DNA of 64,000 bases from Pseudomonas sp. AB6 (GTDB taxonomy: Bacteria > Pseudomonadota > Gammaproteobacteria > Pseudomonadales > Pseudomonadaceae). The translations under genes and the position numbers were made by a program. The DNA lies in NCBI RefSeq assembly GCF_034314105.1, contig NZ_JAVIWJ010000001.1, positions 3,411,501 to 3,475,500 of the forward strand. Reading direction: 5' to 3'. Shown in pieces: positions 36,764 through 46,004 of the stretch (positions are counted from its first letter, which is position 1; each line of letters begins with the position of its first letter). The notes beneath the pieces are model-generated. The model was given only the letters and a program-made list of their open reading frames with translations. It did not search any database and was not told the origin of the DNA.

Positions 36764-38029
36764 ATGTATTTGTTTCGTCTAGCCATGGCTAGTCTGGCTA
36801 ATCGCCGCTTCACCGCGTTTCTGACCGCATTCGCTATCGCTTTGTCGGTCTGCTTGCTATTGGCCGTCGAGCGCGTTCGCACCGAGGCGCGAGCCAGCTT
36901 CGCCAGCACTATTAGCGGCACCGACTTGATCGTCGGCGCGCGGTCCGGCTCGATTAACTTGCTGCTGTATTCGGTATTCCGCATCGGCAACGCCACCAAC
37001 AATATTCGTTGGGACAGCTTTGAGCATTTCGCCAACGATCCTCACGTGAAATGGGCCATCCCGATTTCCTTGGGTGACTCACACCGTGGCTATCGGGTCA
37101 TGGGCACCAACGAAGCCTACTTCGAGCACTATCAGTACGGCCGTCAACAGCACCTGGAATTAGCCAGCGGTCGAGCATTTGCCACCGACCCGTTTGAAGT
37201 GGTGTTGGGAGCGGAAGTAGCCGATGCGTTGAAGTATAAGTTGGGCGACAAACTGGTACTGGCTCACGGCGTGGCGGTGGTCAGCCTGGTCAAGCACGAC
37301 GACAAGCCGTTCACCGTGGTCGGGATTTTGAAACGCACCGGCACCCCTGTGGACCGCACGCTGCATATCAGCCTCGGCGGCATGGAAGCGATCCATATCG
37401 ATTGGCATAACGGCGTTCCCGCCCGAGGCGCCGGCAGAATCAGCGCTGATCAAGCACGCAACATGGACCTGACACCCACCGCAATCACAGCCTTCATGCT
37501 CGGCCTGAATAACAAGATTGCAACATTCGCCGTGCAGCGCGACATCAATGAGTTCCGGGGCGAGCCGATGCTGGCGATTCTGCCCGGTGTCGCGTTACAA
37601 GAGCTCTGGAGCCTAATGAGCACCGCAGAACAAGCGCTGTTTATTATTTCGTTGTTCGTGGTGGTGACCGGCTTAATAGGAATGCTCACCGCAATTTTGA
37701 CCAGTCTCAACGAGCGACGTCGCGAAATGGCGATCCTGCGTTCGGTGGGCGCGCGACCTTGGCACATTGCCAGCCTGTTAATTCTCGAAGCCTTCGCGTT
37801 GGCTTTGGGGGGCGTGGTCAGTGGCGTGGTTTTACTGTACGTCGGCATCGCATCGGCGCAGGGCTATGTGCAATCGAGTTACGGATTGTTCTTGCCACTG
37901 TCACTGCCCAGCACATATGAATGGACCCTGCTCGGCGGTATTCTGGCCGCTGCTCTGCTGATTGGCACCGTGCCCGCCTGGCGCGCCTACCGCCAATCTT
38001 TGGCTGACGGTCTGTCGATTCGCTTATGA
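36764..38029 (+). CDS. FtsX-like ABC transporter permease
   Basis: A 421-residue permease with one N-terminal membrane helix (about 17-38), a large periplasmic domain, and three C-terminal helices around ALFIISLFVVVTGLIGMLTAI, AFALALGGVVSGVVLLYV and LLGGILAAALLIGTVPAW. The cytoplasmic loop LTSLNERRREMAILRSVGARP is the FtsX/MacB hallmark. ATG 36764 directly follows the ATPase stop. With the ATPase it forms a MacB/Lol-like exporter inside a zinc-starvation operon; its cargo is unknown. Confidence 0.92.
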   Translation: MYLFRLAMASLANRRFTAFLTAFAIALSVCLLLAVERVRTEARASFASTISGTDLIVGARSGSINLLLYSVFRIGNATNNIRWDSFEHFANDPHVKWAIPISLGDSHRGYRVMGTNEAYFEHYQYGRQQHLELASGRAFATDPFEVVLGAEVADALKYKLGDKLVLAHGVAVVSLVKHDDKPFTVVGILKRTGTPVDRTLHISLGGMEAIHIDWHNGVPARGAGRISADQARNMDLTPTAITAFMLGLNNKIATFAVQRDINEFRGEPMLAILPGVALQELWSLMSTAEQALFIISLFVVVTGLIGMLTAILTSLNERRREMAILRSVGARPWHIASLLILEAFALALGGVVSGVVLLYVGIASAQGYVQSSYGLFLPLSLPSTYEWTLLGGILAAALLIGTVPAWRAYRQSLADGLSIRL

Positions 38030-38040
38030 GGGTTTTCATC

Positions 38041-38583
38041 ATGTTGCGCACACTGTTCGCGCTGTTGCTGCTGATGGCGCCATTACTGGCCGCGACGGCC
38101 GCGGACGCGGCCGATGCCCAGCCGCGTGATTTGGCGTGGGAACAAATGATTCCCCCCGATGCGCCAAAACTCAAGCCACAACCCGCACCGATTCATAACC
38201 TGTCAGGTATGTCCGATGCGCTGTCAGCTGAGTCCGCTCCCGCAGCGAAACAGCAGTCGCCGTCTGCCCCTGTGGTCAAATCGCTCAACGGCCAACACAT
38301 TCGTTTGCCAGGCTATATCGTGCCACTGGAAGTAACCGAAGAGGGCCGCGTGACCGAATTTCTGCTGGTGCCCTACTTCGGCGCCTGCATCCACGTGCCG
38401 CCTCCGCCTTCGAATCAAATTGTCTACGTCACCAGTAAAGTCGGGGTAAAACTCGATGAGCTGTATCAACCGTACTGGATCGAAGGCTCGATGAAAGTCG
38501 AATCATCCACCAGCGAATTGGCCGACGCAGGCTACAAAATGGCCGCGGAGAAAATCTACGCCTATGAACTACCCGATTCCTGA
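38041..38583 (+). CDS. DUF3299 secreted protein
   Basis: A 180-residue protein with signal peptide MLRTLFALLLLMAPLLAATAADA and a C-terminal DUF3299 domain (HIRLPGYIVPLEVTEEG, LVPYFGACIHVPPPPSNQIVYV). The function of the family is not established; the conserved Cys/His pair in GACIHVPPP could bind metal. ATG 38041 has GAGGG nine bases upstream; an ATG at 38026 overlapping the permease stop is an alternative. It is last in the zinc operon. Confidence 0.85.
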   Translation: MLRTLFALLLLMAPLLAATAADAADAQPRDLAWEQMIPPDAPKLKPQPAPIHNLSGMSDALSAESAPAAKQQSPSAPVVKSLNGQHIRLPGYIVPLEVTEEGRVTEFLLVPYFGACIHVPPPPSNQIVYVTSKVGVKLDELYQPYWIEGSMKVESSTSELADAGYKMAAEKIYAYELPDS

Positions 38584-38690
38584 ATCCAGCTTTCTCGCGT
38601 TGCAAACTCGGGACACAGACGCCCCGATATTGAGTGTGTCAGGTGCGAGACGGCACCGTTGCCCGGTTAGTTCCCTATAGTTCAATTTCA

Positions 38691-38704
38691 TTGAGCTGGG
38701 TCAA
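38691..38704. promoter_or_regulatory. Anr/Fnr box upstream of oprG
   Basis: TTGAGCTGGGTCAA carries the invariant TTGA-N6-TCAA of Anr sites. Its centre lies about 41 bp before the predicted start given by the -10-like TACCAT at 38727-38732, the classic activator position. OprG of P. aeruginosa is known to rise under low oxygen through Anr. Confidence 0.65.
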
Positions 38705-38731
38705 AAGGGTCGCTGCATTGCCGCCATACCA

Positions 38732-38758
38732 TTAGACATCGCCACAATTAATGTCTAA
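38732..38758. repeat. Perfect inverted repeat in the oprG leader
   Basis: TTAGACAT, 11 bases, ATGTCTAA is a perfect 8-bp inverted repeat between the -10 region and the ribosome site (GGAG near 38760). It could be an operator or an RNA hairpin next to the ribosome site. Confidence 0.55.
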
Positions 38759-38768
38759 CGGAGCCTTC

Positions 38769-39455
38769 ATGCACAAATCACTGCTCGGCGCGTCTCTTTT
38801 TGCGCTGGCGCTCAGCGCCTCCCTCGTTGCCCAAGCCCACGAAGCTGGCGACATCATCGTTCGTGCGGGTGCGGCGGTCGTAGCCCCCAATGAAGATAGC
38901 GGTAACCTGAAGTTTGACGGGGTGAAAGCCGCCGGCACGAAAGCGACGCTGGACAGCGACACACAGCTCGGCCTAGCGGTAGCTTACATGCTGACCAACC
39001 ACGTCGGCATTGAACTGCTAGCGGCAACCCCGTTCAATCACACTGTTGGTGTCAAAGGCCTTAGCCCGGCACTGGATGGCAAGCTGGGTACCATCAAACA
39101 GCTGCCACCTACCTTGTCGTTGCAGTACTACCCGCTGGACACTGCGTCGAAGTTTCAACCCTATGTCGGTGTTGGCTTGAACTACACCGCATTTTTCAGC
39201 GGCGACTTGACCGGCGAGCGCAAAAACGAAGGCTTCAGCAACCTTAAGGTCAAGGACTCAGTAGGGATAGCCGGGCAACTGGGTGCCGACTACATGTTGA
39301 CTGACCGAGTGATGCTTAACGCCTCTGTCTGGTACATCGACATGAGCACCAAAGCGACAGTGAACGGCCCATCCGCACTGGGCATCGGCCAGACCAAAGT
39401 TAGCCTTGAAGTTGATCCTTGGGTCTACATGGTTGGCCTGGGCTACAAGTTCTAA
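38769..39455 (+). CDS. oprG: Outer-membrane protein OprG (OmpW family)
   Basis: A 228-residue eight-stranded beta-barrel with a signal peptide ending SLVAQAHE. OmpW-type text includes AYMLTNHVGIELLAATPFNHTV, LPPTLSLQYYP and the terminal VDPWVYMVGLGYKF, which ends in phenylalanine as barrels do. OprG is linked to uptake of small hydrophobic molecules and amino acids. ATG 38769 has GGAG seven bases upstream. It follows the zinc operon but has its own promoter. Confidence 0.95.
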   Translation: MHKSLLGASLFALALSASLVAQAHEAGDIIVRAGAAVVAPNEDSGNLKFDGVKAAGTKATLDSDTQLGLAVAYMLTNHVGIELLAATPFNHTVGVKGLSPALDGKLGTIKQLPPTLSLQYYPLDTASKFQPYVGVGLNYTAFFSGDLTGERKNEGFSNLKVKDSVGIAGQLGADYMLTDRVMLNASVWYIDMSTKATVNGPSALGIGQTKVSLEVDPWVYMVGLGYKF

Positions 39456-39479
39456 CTGAGCGTTTTTTAGTTCGACATC

Positions 39480-39527
39480 TCGCGAATAAAGGCGCCCTCA
39501 TCTAATGAGAGGCGACTTCATTCGCGA
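39480..39527. repeat. REP-like inverted repeat after oprG
   Basis: Arms TCGCGAATAAAGGCGCC (39480-39496) and GGCGACTTCATTCGCGA (39511-39527) pair with two mismatches, and CTCAT/ATGAG extends the stem inward. It lies between the convergent oprG and epimerase genes and may end both messages, although no clear T-run follows. Confidence 0.65.
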
Positions 39528-39535
39528 AGTGCTGT

Positions 39536-40465
39536 CTAGCGTCCCAGCAACCGTGCCAACCCCACACTCAAGGGCGTCGGTTCAGGGAACTTAAATCGCT
39601 CCAGCAAGCGCCCGTTATTGGCACGCGAGTGGCGAATATCCCCAGAGCGCGCCGGCAGGTAAGTAACCTCGGGCAATGCCCCAACCACTTGCGATAACGC
39701 TGCCAGCAACTGGTTCAACGTGGTGGCCTGATTAAGCCCGACGTTGATCGCGCCCGCCGCGACTTCCGGTAACTCCAATGCTTGCACCAACACCCCAGCC
39801 AGATCGCCCACGTAAACGAAATCACGGGTTTGCTCGCCATCGCCAAAGATAGCGATAGGCAGGCCGCTTTCGGCGCGCTTGCAGAAAATGCTGATCACAC
39901 CCGAATAGGGCGACGATGGGTCTTGGCGTGGACCGAAGATATTAAAGAAGCGAAAAATTACCGGTTCCAGCCCATGTTGGCGGCGGTAGAAATCCAAATA
40001 ATACTCGCTCGACAGTTTGTCTGAGGCATAAGGGGTTAGTGGTGACTTGGGCGTATCTTCGTCGATGGACTCCCCTTCACCGTTGTTGCCATAAACCGCC
40101 GCGCTCGACGCAAACAATACCCTTTTGATCCCGGCTTGGCGCATGGCTTCGCAGACGTTCAGGGTGCCGATGAAATTGCTTTGATGAGTGCGCACCGGAT
40201 CGTCCACGGACGCTTGAACCGAAGCCACCGCCGCAAGGTGCGCCACCGCACTACAGCCCAACGCAGAACGAGCAACTAACATTGCATCGGCGACATCGCC
40301 TTCAATCAATTCGAGACGCGGGTTGTCCATCGGTAAATTACTGCGTTTACCGGTAGAAAGGTCGTCCAGTACGCGCACAGCGTAGCCTTTGGCGAGCAAT
40401 GCATCGACCAAGTGCGAACCAATAAAGCCGGCGCCGCCGGTAATTAAAACAGGTGCATCAAGCAT
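39536..40465 (-). CDS. NAD-dependent sugar-nucleotide epimerase
   Basis: A 309-residue extended short-chain dehydrogenase. The Rossmann motif GGAGFIGSHL is at the N-terminus, the catalytic serine pair is in FASSAAVYG, and the Tyr-x-x-x-Lys is in YASDKLSSEYY. It resembles UDP-glucose/UDP-GlcNAc 4-epimerases; the exact substrate cannot be told from sequence. ATG 40465 (MLDAPVLITGG) is chosen over an upstream frame. The start overlaps the previous gene's end by 8 bp. Confidence 0.9.
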   Translation of the reverse strand: MLDAPVLITGGAGFIGSHLVDALLAKGYAVRVLDDLSTGKRSNLPMDNPRLELIEGDVADAMLVARSALGCSAVAHLAAVASVQASVDDPVRTHQSNFIGTLNVCEAMRQAGIKRVLFASSAAVYGNNGEGESIDEDTPKSPLTPYASDKLSSEYYLDFYRRQHGLEPVIFRFFNIFGPRQDPSSPYSGVISIFCKRAESGLPIAIFGDGEQTRDFVYVGDLAGVLVQALELPEVAAGAINVGLNQATTLNQLLAALSQVVGALPEVTYLPARSGDIRHSRANNGRLLERFKFPEPTPLSVGLARLLGR

Positions 40466-41342
40466 GGCGATAATAACGGTCCAGTAAGCTTGGCAAACCG
40501 GCACGCCAGGCGCGGGGCTTGATACCAAAGGTATGGAGGATTTTTTTGCAGGCAAGCACACCGTGTTGCGGCTCGTCAGCAGCGTCTGCGCGGGCGGCAT
40601 GGGCCTGCGCGGTAGGGGCTTCGATCGCCAGCGGATGCAACAGACGAGCTTCGGTCAAAATTGCCTGACCCAACGCCAGTGGCGTAGTCGCTTCGTGTCC
40701 CGCGTAGTGATAAGTACCCCACAACGGCGCTGCACAATCGAGTTGCTTGAGTACGGAAATGATCACCCGTGCCGCATCGTCCACAGGCGTCGGGTTGCCG
40801 CGACGGTCATCGGCCATCAACAATTCTTCAGGTTGCTCAGCGCGTTTGAGCAAACGGCCAAGCACACCATCGCTGCTGTCATCAAGCAGCCAGCCAAAGC
40901 GTAACAGCACATGCTGCGGACAGATTGCTCGCACGCTTTGCTCAATTCGCCATAGCGCCTGGCCACGCAGGCCCAGCGGCACCGGCTCGTCTTTTTCACT
41001 GTACGCCGTTGCCCGCGAACCATCGAATACCCGGTAGCTGGACGGTTGCAGCAAACTGATATTGTGGTGCTGGCACAGTTCGGCAAGACGCTCCACGGAG
41101 CGTTCCTGTCCGGCCAGACGGGTTTCGCTCACGGTCTCCGCCTGAAACCAGTCGAAGTAGTAAGCGAGGTTGATCAAGGCATCAGGACGGGTGTCATCAA
41201 GCAGTTGCGTCAGGCTCGCGGCATCCCAACCGTCTTGCGGTGGGCGCGGTGCGAGGAAACCAACATTTTCCTCGGCACCAAGTCGAATCAGCGCCTGCCC
41301 AAGGGCATTCCCGCCGCCCAACAGCATAAGGCGCATTCGCAT
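40458..41342 (-). CDS. RmlD-like sugar-nucleotide reductase
   Basis: A 294-residue protein of the dTDP-4-dehydrorhamnose reductase (RmlD) superfamily. It has an N-terminal nucleotide loop variant LLGGGNALGQAL and the domain text INLAYYFDWF, SYRVFDG, LRFGWLLDDSSDG and GTYHYAGHEATTP. The usual YxxxK is not obvious, so catalytic activity is uncertain. It is translationally linked to the epimerase downstream, suggesting a joint surface-sugar role. No glycosyltransferase cluster is nearby. Confidence 0.82.
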   Translation of the reverse strand: MRMRLMLLGGGNALGQALIRLGAEENVGFLAPRPPQDGWDAASLTQLLDDTRPDALINLAYYFDWFQAETVSETRLAGQERSVERLAELCQHHNISLLQPSSYRVFDGSRATAYSEKDEPVPLGLRGQALWRIEQSVRAICPQHVLLRFGWLLDDSSDGVLGRLLKRAEQPEELLMADDRRGNPTPVDDAARVIISVLKQLDCAAPLWGTYHYAGHEATTPLALGQAILTEARLLHPLAIEAPTAQAHAARADAADEPQHGVLACKKILHTFGIKPRAWRAGLPSLLDRYYRHA

Positions 41343-41573
41343 AGAGTCAGCAGGCTCGGTATCAGAATCGGTTCAAAAAAAAATTAATAAAAACGGCTGC
41401 AAACATAACACGTTGACTCCTTTCACCCAAGAGGCGCCCGGCCGGTATGGGTTTGCGTCTTTTTTTGGTGCCGATGAAACGCGTTCGGAGTGAGCGTCGA
41501 AACGGTATCTAAAGGGACGCTTGTTTGACGAGAGGCGCTTGCATCTTTACGGCCCCGCCCGCATAAAAAGCGG

Positions 41574-44500
41574 ATGAATCTTCTAACCCTTCCCGACCCG
41601 GTGCTGAGCCCGTTTCATCCGGCGGTCAGCGCTTGGTTTAGCAATACATTCCCGGCGGTCACTCCCGCTCAGGCGCAAGCATGGCCGTTGATCAAGGCAC
41701 GGCGCTCGACCTTGATTGCAGCGCCCACCGGCTCAGGCAAAACCCTGACCGCGTTTCTGGCAGTGCTTGACGATTTGGTCCATGAAGGTTTGGCGAACGG
41801 CGGTGAGTTGCCAGAGCAGACCTTCGTAGTCTACGTGTCCCCGCTTAAAGCGCTGTCCAACGACATTGAGATCAACCTGCAAAACCCGCTGACCGGGATC
41901 ACCGAGCAGTTGGCGCGGATGGGCCTGCCCGAACTGCGCATCACCACCGCTGTGCGCACCGGCGACACCCCGCAAAAAGAACGCACCGCGATGCGCAAGA
42001 CTGCGCCGCATATTCTGGTGACTACTCCCGAATCGCTTTACGTGCTGCTGAGTTCAGACTCGGGGCGACGCATGCTGTCCAGCACCCGCACGGTAATTGT
42101 CGATGAAATCCATGCCATTGCATCGAGCAAACGCGGTAGCCACTTGGCGCTGAGTCTGGAGCGTTTACAAGCCCTGTGCGACAAACATGGGGGTAGCAAT
42201 GGTGAGCAACTGCTGCGCATCGGTTTGTCCGCCACGCAAAAACCCATCGAACAGGTGTCCAGATTTCTGGTGGGCAGCGATCCGCTAAAACGACCCTGTG
42301 CCATCGTCGACATCGGCCACGCCCGACCACGGGATCTGGCGATTGAAGTACCGCCCGTGCCGTTGGGTGCAGTGATGGCCAACGACGTGTGGGAGTTGGT
42401 GTATGACCGGCTCGCGCAGTTGGCCCGAGAACATCGAACCACGCTGATTTTCGTCAACACCCGGCGCCTGGCCGAGCGTTTGGCCCGACATTTAAGTGAT
42501 CGACTGAGCAAAGACGCGGTCGCCGCACACCACGGCAGCTTGGCGAAAGAACAACGTCTGGACGCCGAACAACGGCTCAAACGCGGCGAACTACAGGTGT
42601 TGATTGCCACGGCCTCGCTGGAACTGGGGATTGATATTGGCGACGTCGATTTGGTCTGTCAGATTGCCTCGCCGCGTTCCATTGCTGCATTCCTGCAAAG
42701 AGTCGGTCGTTCTGGGCATCAGGTCGGGGGCACCCCCAAAGGTCGGTTATTCGTCACTTCACGCGATGACTTGATCGAATGCACCGCGCTGCTCGATTGC
42801 GTGCGCCGTGGCGAACTGGACACGCTGCTGATACCCAAAGCACCGCTGGACGTGGTGGCGCAACAAATCATCGCCGAGGTCAGTTGCGAGGAATGGCAAG
42901 AACAGGCGTTGCTGGACATGATTCGTCAGGCATCACCCTATGCAGACTTCGATGACGCGCACTTTCAAGCGCTGCTGCGAATGCTCGCCGAAGGCTACAG
43001 CGGTCGCCAGGGCGTGCGCGGCGCTTACCTGCATCGCGACGCACTGACCCGCAGCTTGCGCGGGCGCCGGGGCAGCAAACTGACGGCCGTCACTAGCGGC
43101 GGCACGATTCCGGATAACGCCGATTACAGCGTCATTCTTGAACCACAGGCATTGAATATCGGCACGGTGAACGAAGACTTTGCCGTGGAGAGTATTGCAG
43201 GCGACGTGTTCCAACTGGGCAATACGTCGTATCGAATTCTGCGAGTGGAGACTGGCCGGGTACGGGTTGAGGATGCCCACGGTCAATCGCCGACCATTCC
43301 CTTTTGGCTCGGTGAGGCGCCGGGCCGTAGCGCAGAGTTGTCCTCGGCGGTGGCGCGTCTGCAAGCCCACATTGATGAACTGCTCGGCGCCAGCCTCGGC
43401 GATTTACAACCCTGTATCGACTGGTTGATGGACACCTTGGGACTGGACTTGGCCAGCGCTGAACAACTGGTGGATTATCTGGCGCGGACACGGCTGGCGC
43501 TTGGCGCGCTGCCGTCCCAGGACACCTTGTTGATGGAACGCTTTTTCGACGAGTCGGGCGGCACGCAACTGATCATCCACACCCCGTTCGGTAGCCGGAT
43601 CAACCGTGCCTGGGGCCTGGCGTTGCGCAAACGCTTTTGCCGCACCTTCAATTTCGAGCTGCAAGCGGCGGCCAGTGAAGACGCCATCGTGCTGTCGTTA
43701 TCCACCAGCCACAGTTTCGAGCTCGACGACGTCTGGCGTTACATCAAGGCCCACAGCGGCGAACATTTGCTGATTCAAGCGCTGCTGGATGCGCCATTGT
43801 TTGGTGTGCGTTGGCGCTGGAATGCCGGTACAGCGCTGGCTCTGCCCCGTTTCAGCGGCGGGCGAAAGGTGGCGCCACAGCTGCAACGGATGAAAAGCGA
43901 AGACTTGATTGCCACGGTGTTTCCCGATCAGATTGCCTGCCTGGAAAACGTAGTCGGCGAGCGTGACATTCCCGACCATCCGCTGATTGAGCAAACCCTC
44001 GACGATTGCCTGCACGAAGCCATGGATTGCGAAGGCTGGCTAACACTGCTGCGGCGCATGGAAAGCGGCGACGTGCGCTTGATCAGTCGGGATTTGCCCG
44101 CGCCCTCACCATTGGCGGCGGAAATCCTCAATGCACGGCCGTTTGCATTTCTCGACGACGCGCCGCTGGAAGAGCGTCGCACCCATGCAGTGCTCAATCG
44201 GCGCTGGAGTGATCCGAGTTCCACCGACGATCTCAGCGCACTGGACGCCGACGCGATTAGCGCCGTTGGCGCAGAAGCCTGGCCACAACCGCACACTCTG
44301 GATGAAATGCACGAAGCGCTGATGACCCTCAGTTGCGTCAGCGGCGCCGAACTTCGTGAGCACCCGCATTGGTTAGCGTGGCTGGAAGTCTTGGCCAAGA
44401 GTGGCCGCGCCAGCCGTTTGCAGGTTAGCCCGGATAACGCGTTGTGGTTCGCTATTGAACGCCTGACGTGTTTGCGCGCTGTTTATCCAGAGGCGCAAAT

Positions 44501-45917
44501 GCACCCGTCATTAGAGCCATTAGCAGGCTTTGATGATCCATGGGACGCAGACGAGGCCACCATAGAAATCGTCCGCGCGCGCCTTGCCGGTTTTGGACCG
44601 TTGTCGCTGGCGGCGATTGCCGAGCCGCTGGCCTTGTCCGCCGCCCGAGTGAGTCAGGCACTGGCGCGACTCGAAACCAACGGCTATGTGCTGCGCGGTC
44701 GCTTCAGCCCCGGCGCAGTCGGCGATCAATGGTGCGAGCGGCATTTGTTGGCGCGCATTCATCGCTACACGGTGAAACGCCTGCGACGGGAAATCGAGCC
44801 AGTTTCATTGCAGGATTACATGCGGTTTTTATTTGATTGGCAGCATCTGTCCAGCGTCACCCGCAGCCAAGGTAAAGCCGCACTGCCGGAGGTGGTCGAA
44901 CAGCTCGAAGGTTATTCGGCGGCGGCCGGGGCCTGGGACAGCGATATTCTCCCGGCGCGGCTCAAGGACTATTCACTGTTGTGGCTCGATGAGCTGTGTC
45001 GGTCGGGCAAAACAGTGTGGACACGTTTGGCCCCGCGCAACAAAACCGCTGCCTCAGCGCTGCGCAGTACGCCCATCGTGTTGTTGCCCCGGCGCCATGT
45101 GAATCTGTGGAGCGAACTCACCGAACAGCCATCACCCTCTGAGCTGTCGTTGCGCGGCCAAAAAGTCCACGCGGCATTGGTCAGCCACGGGGCGCTGTTT
45201 TTCGATGAGCTGGTTCAAGAAGCCCATTTGCTGCGCAGCGAATTGGAGACCGCGCTGCAGGAATTGGTCGGCGCCGGACTGGTAAACGCCGACAGCTTTG
45301 CCGGGCTGCGGGCGCTGATCACGCCGGCCAGTAAACGCTCGGCCCACACCAGCCGACGCAACCGTGGCGCTTTTATCGGTGGTATGGACGATGCCGGGCG
45401 CTGGGCGTTGCTGCGTCGTGTACCGGCTTCGGTGGACAGCGAAACCCTAAAGCAAAAACAAACAGCAGCGGCGACGCTGGAACATGTAGCCATGACCCTG
45501 CTGCGACGTTACGGCGTGGTGTTCTGGCGGATGCTGGAACGTGAAGCGGATTGGTTACCCAACTGGCGAGAATTACTGCGCACCTTCCACCGATTAGAAG
45601 CCCGGGGTGAAATTCGCGGCGGTCGGTTTATCAGCGGGTTGGCGGGCGAGCAGTTTGCGTTGCCAGAAGCCATCCCGCTGCTGCGAGAGATTCGGCGGCG
45701 GCCGCTGGATGGCAGCTTGATCCGCCTCTGCGGCGCTGACCCGCTGAATCTGGTCGGCACCCTGCTCCCCGGCCAAAAAGTCCCGGCGTTGGTAGGTAAC
45801 CGGCTGGTGTACCGCGATGGTATTCCGGCAGCCGCGATCATCGCCGGGAAACCGCAGTATTGGCTGGAGCTGGAACCACAAGCTGCGGCGCTGCTTAGGG
45901 ATCGGTTGCTGCATTGA
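41574..45917 (+). CDS. lhr: Large helicase-related protein Lhr
   Basis: A 1447-residue superfamily 2 helicase. The N-terminal ~860 residues are the Lhr core: Walker A AAPTGSGKT (K56), Walker B VIVDEIHAIA, motif III GLSATQ and motif VI-like FLQRVGRSGHQ. The rest is the long Lhr C-terminal domain of multiple winged-helix-like units found only in full-length Lhr. Lhr is a 3'-5' DNA/RNA-DNA helicase implicated in repair; the C-terminal part aids assembly. ATG 41574 has only a weak ribosome site (GCGG). Confidence 0.95.
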   Translation: MNLLTLPDPVLSPFHPAVSAWFSNTFPAVTPAQAQAWPLIKARRSTLIAAPTGSGKTLTAFLAVLDDLVHEGLANGGELPEQTFVVYVSPLKALSNDIEINLQNPLTGITEQLARMGLPELRITTAVRTGDTPQKERTAMRKTAPHILVTTPESLYVLLSSDSGRRMLSSTRTVIVDEIHAIASSKRGSHLALSLERLQALCDKHGGSNGEQLLRIGLSATQKPIEQVSRFLVGSDPLKRPCAIVDIGHARPRDLAIEVPPVPLGAVMANDVWELVYDRLAQLAREHRTTLIFVNTRRLAERLARHLSDRLSKDAVAAHHGSLAKEQRLDAEQRLKRGELQVLIATASLELGIDIGDVDLVCQIASPRSIAAFLQRVGRSGHQVGGTPKGRLFVTSRDDLIECTALLDCVRRGELDTLLIPKAPLDVVAQQIIAEVSCEEWQEQALLDMIRQASPYADFDDAHFQALLRMLAEGYSGRQGVRGAYLHRDALTRSLRGRRGSKLTAVTSGGTIPDNADYSVILEPQALNIGTVNEDFAVESIAGDVFQLGNTSYRILRVETGRVRVEDAHGQSPTIPFWLGEAPGRSAELSSAVARLQAHIDELLGASLGDLQPCIDWLMDTLGLDLASAEQLVDYLARTRLALGALPSQDTLLMERFFDESGGTQLIIHTPFGSRINRAWGLALRKRFCRTFNFELQAAASEDAIVLSLSTSHSFELDDVWRYIKAHSGEHLLIQALLDAPLFGVRWRWNAGTALALPRFSGGRKVAPQLQRMKSEDLIATVFPDQIACLENVVGERDIPDHPLIEQTLDDCLHEAMDCEGWLTLLRRMESGDVRLISRDLPAPSPLAAEILNARPFAFLDDAPLEERRTHAVLNRRWSDPSSTDDLSALDADAISAVGAEAWPQPHTLDEMHEALMTLSCVSGAELREHPHWLAWLEVLAKSGRASRLQVSPDNALWFAIERLTCLRAVYPEAQMHPSLEPLAGFDDPWDADEATIEIVRARLAGFGPLSLAAIAEPLALSAARVSQALARLETNGYVLRGRFSPGAVGDQWCERHLLARIHRYTVKRLRREIEPVSLQDYMRFLFDWQHLSSVTRSQGKAALPEVVEQLEGYSAAAGAWDSDILPARLKDYSLLWLDELCRSGKTVWTRLAPRNKTAASALRSTPIVLLPRRHVNLWSELTEQPSPSELSLRGQKVHAALVSHGALFFDELVQEAHLLRSELETALQELVGAGLVNADSFAGLRALITPASKRSAHTSRRNRGAFIGGMDDAGRWALLRRVPASVDSETLKQKQTAAATLEHVAMTLLRRYGVVFWRMLEREADWLPNWRELLRTFHRLEARGEIRGGRFISGLAGEQFALPEAIPLLREIRRRPLDGSLIRLCGADPLNLVGTLLPGQKVPALVGNRLVYRDGIPAAAIIAGKPQYWLELEPQAAALLRDRLLH

Positions 45918-45931
45918 AGCCTCACCGCGCC

Positions 45932-45956
45932 CTTCGCGAATGAATTCGCTCCCACC
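45932..45956. repeat. Single REP half-element
   Basis: CTTCGCGAATGAATTCGCTCCCACC resembles one arm of the extragenic palindromes elsewhere in this window, without a clear partner. It lies between the convergent lhr and channel genes. Confidence 0.5.
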
Positions 45957-46004
45957 AAAACCGTGGTGCAGCCACTGTTCCCTACAGACTCTTGCGAAGG
46001 CGGT

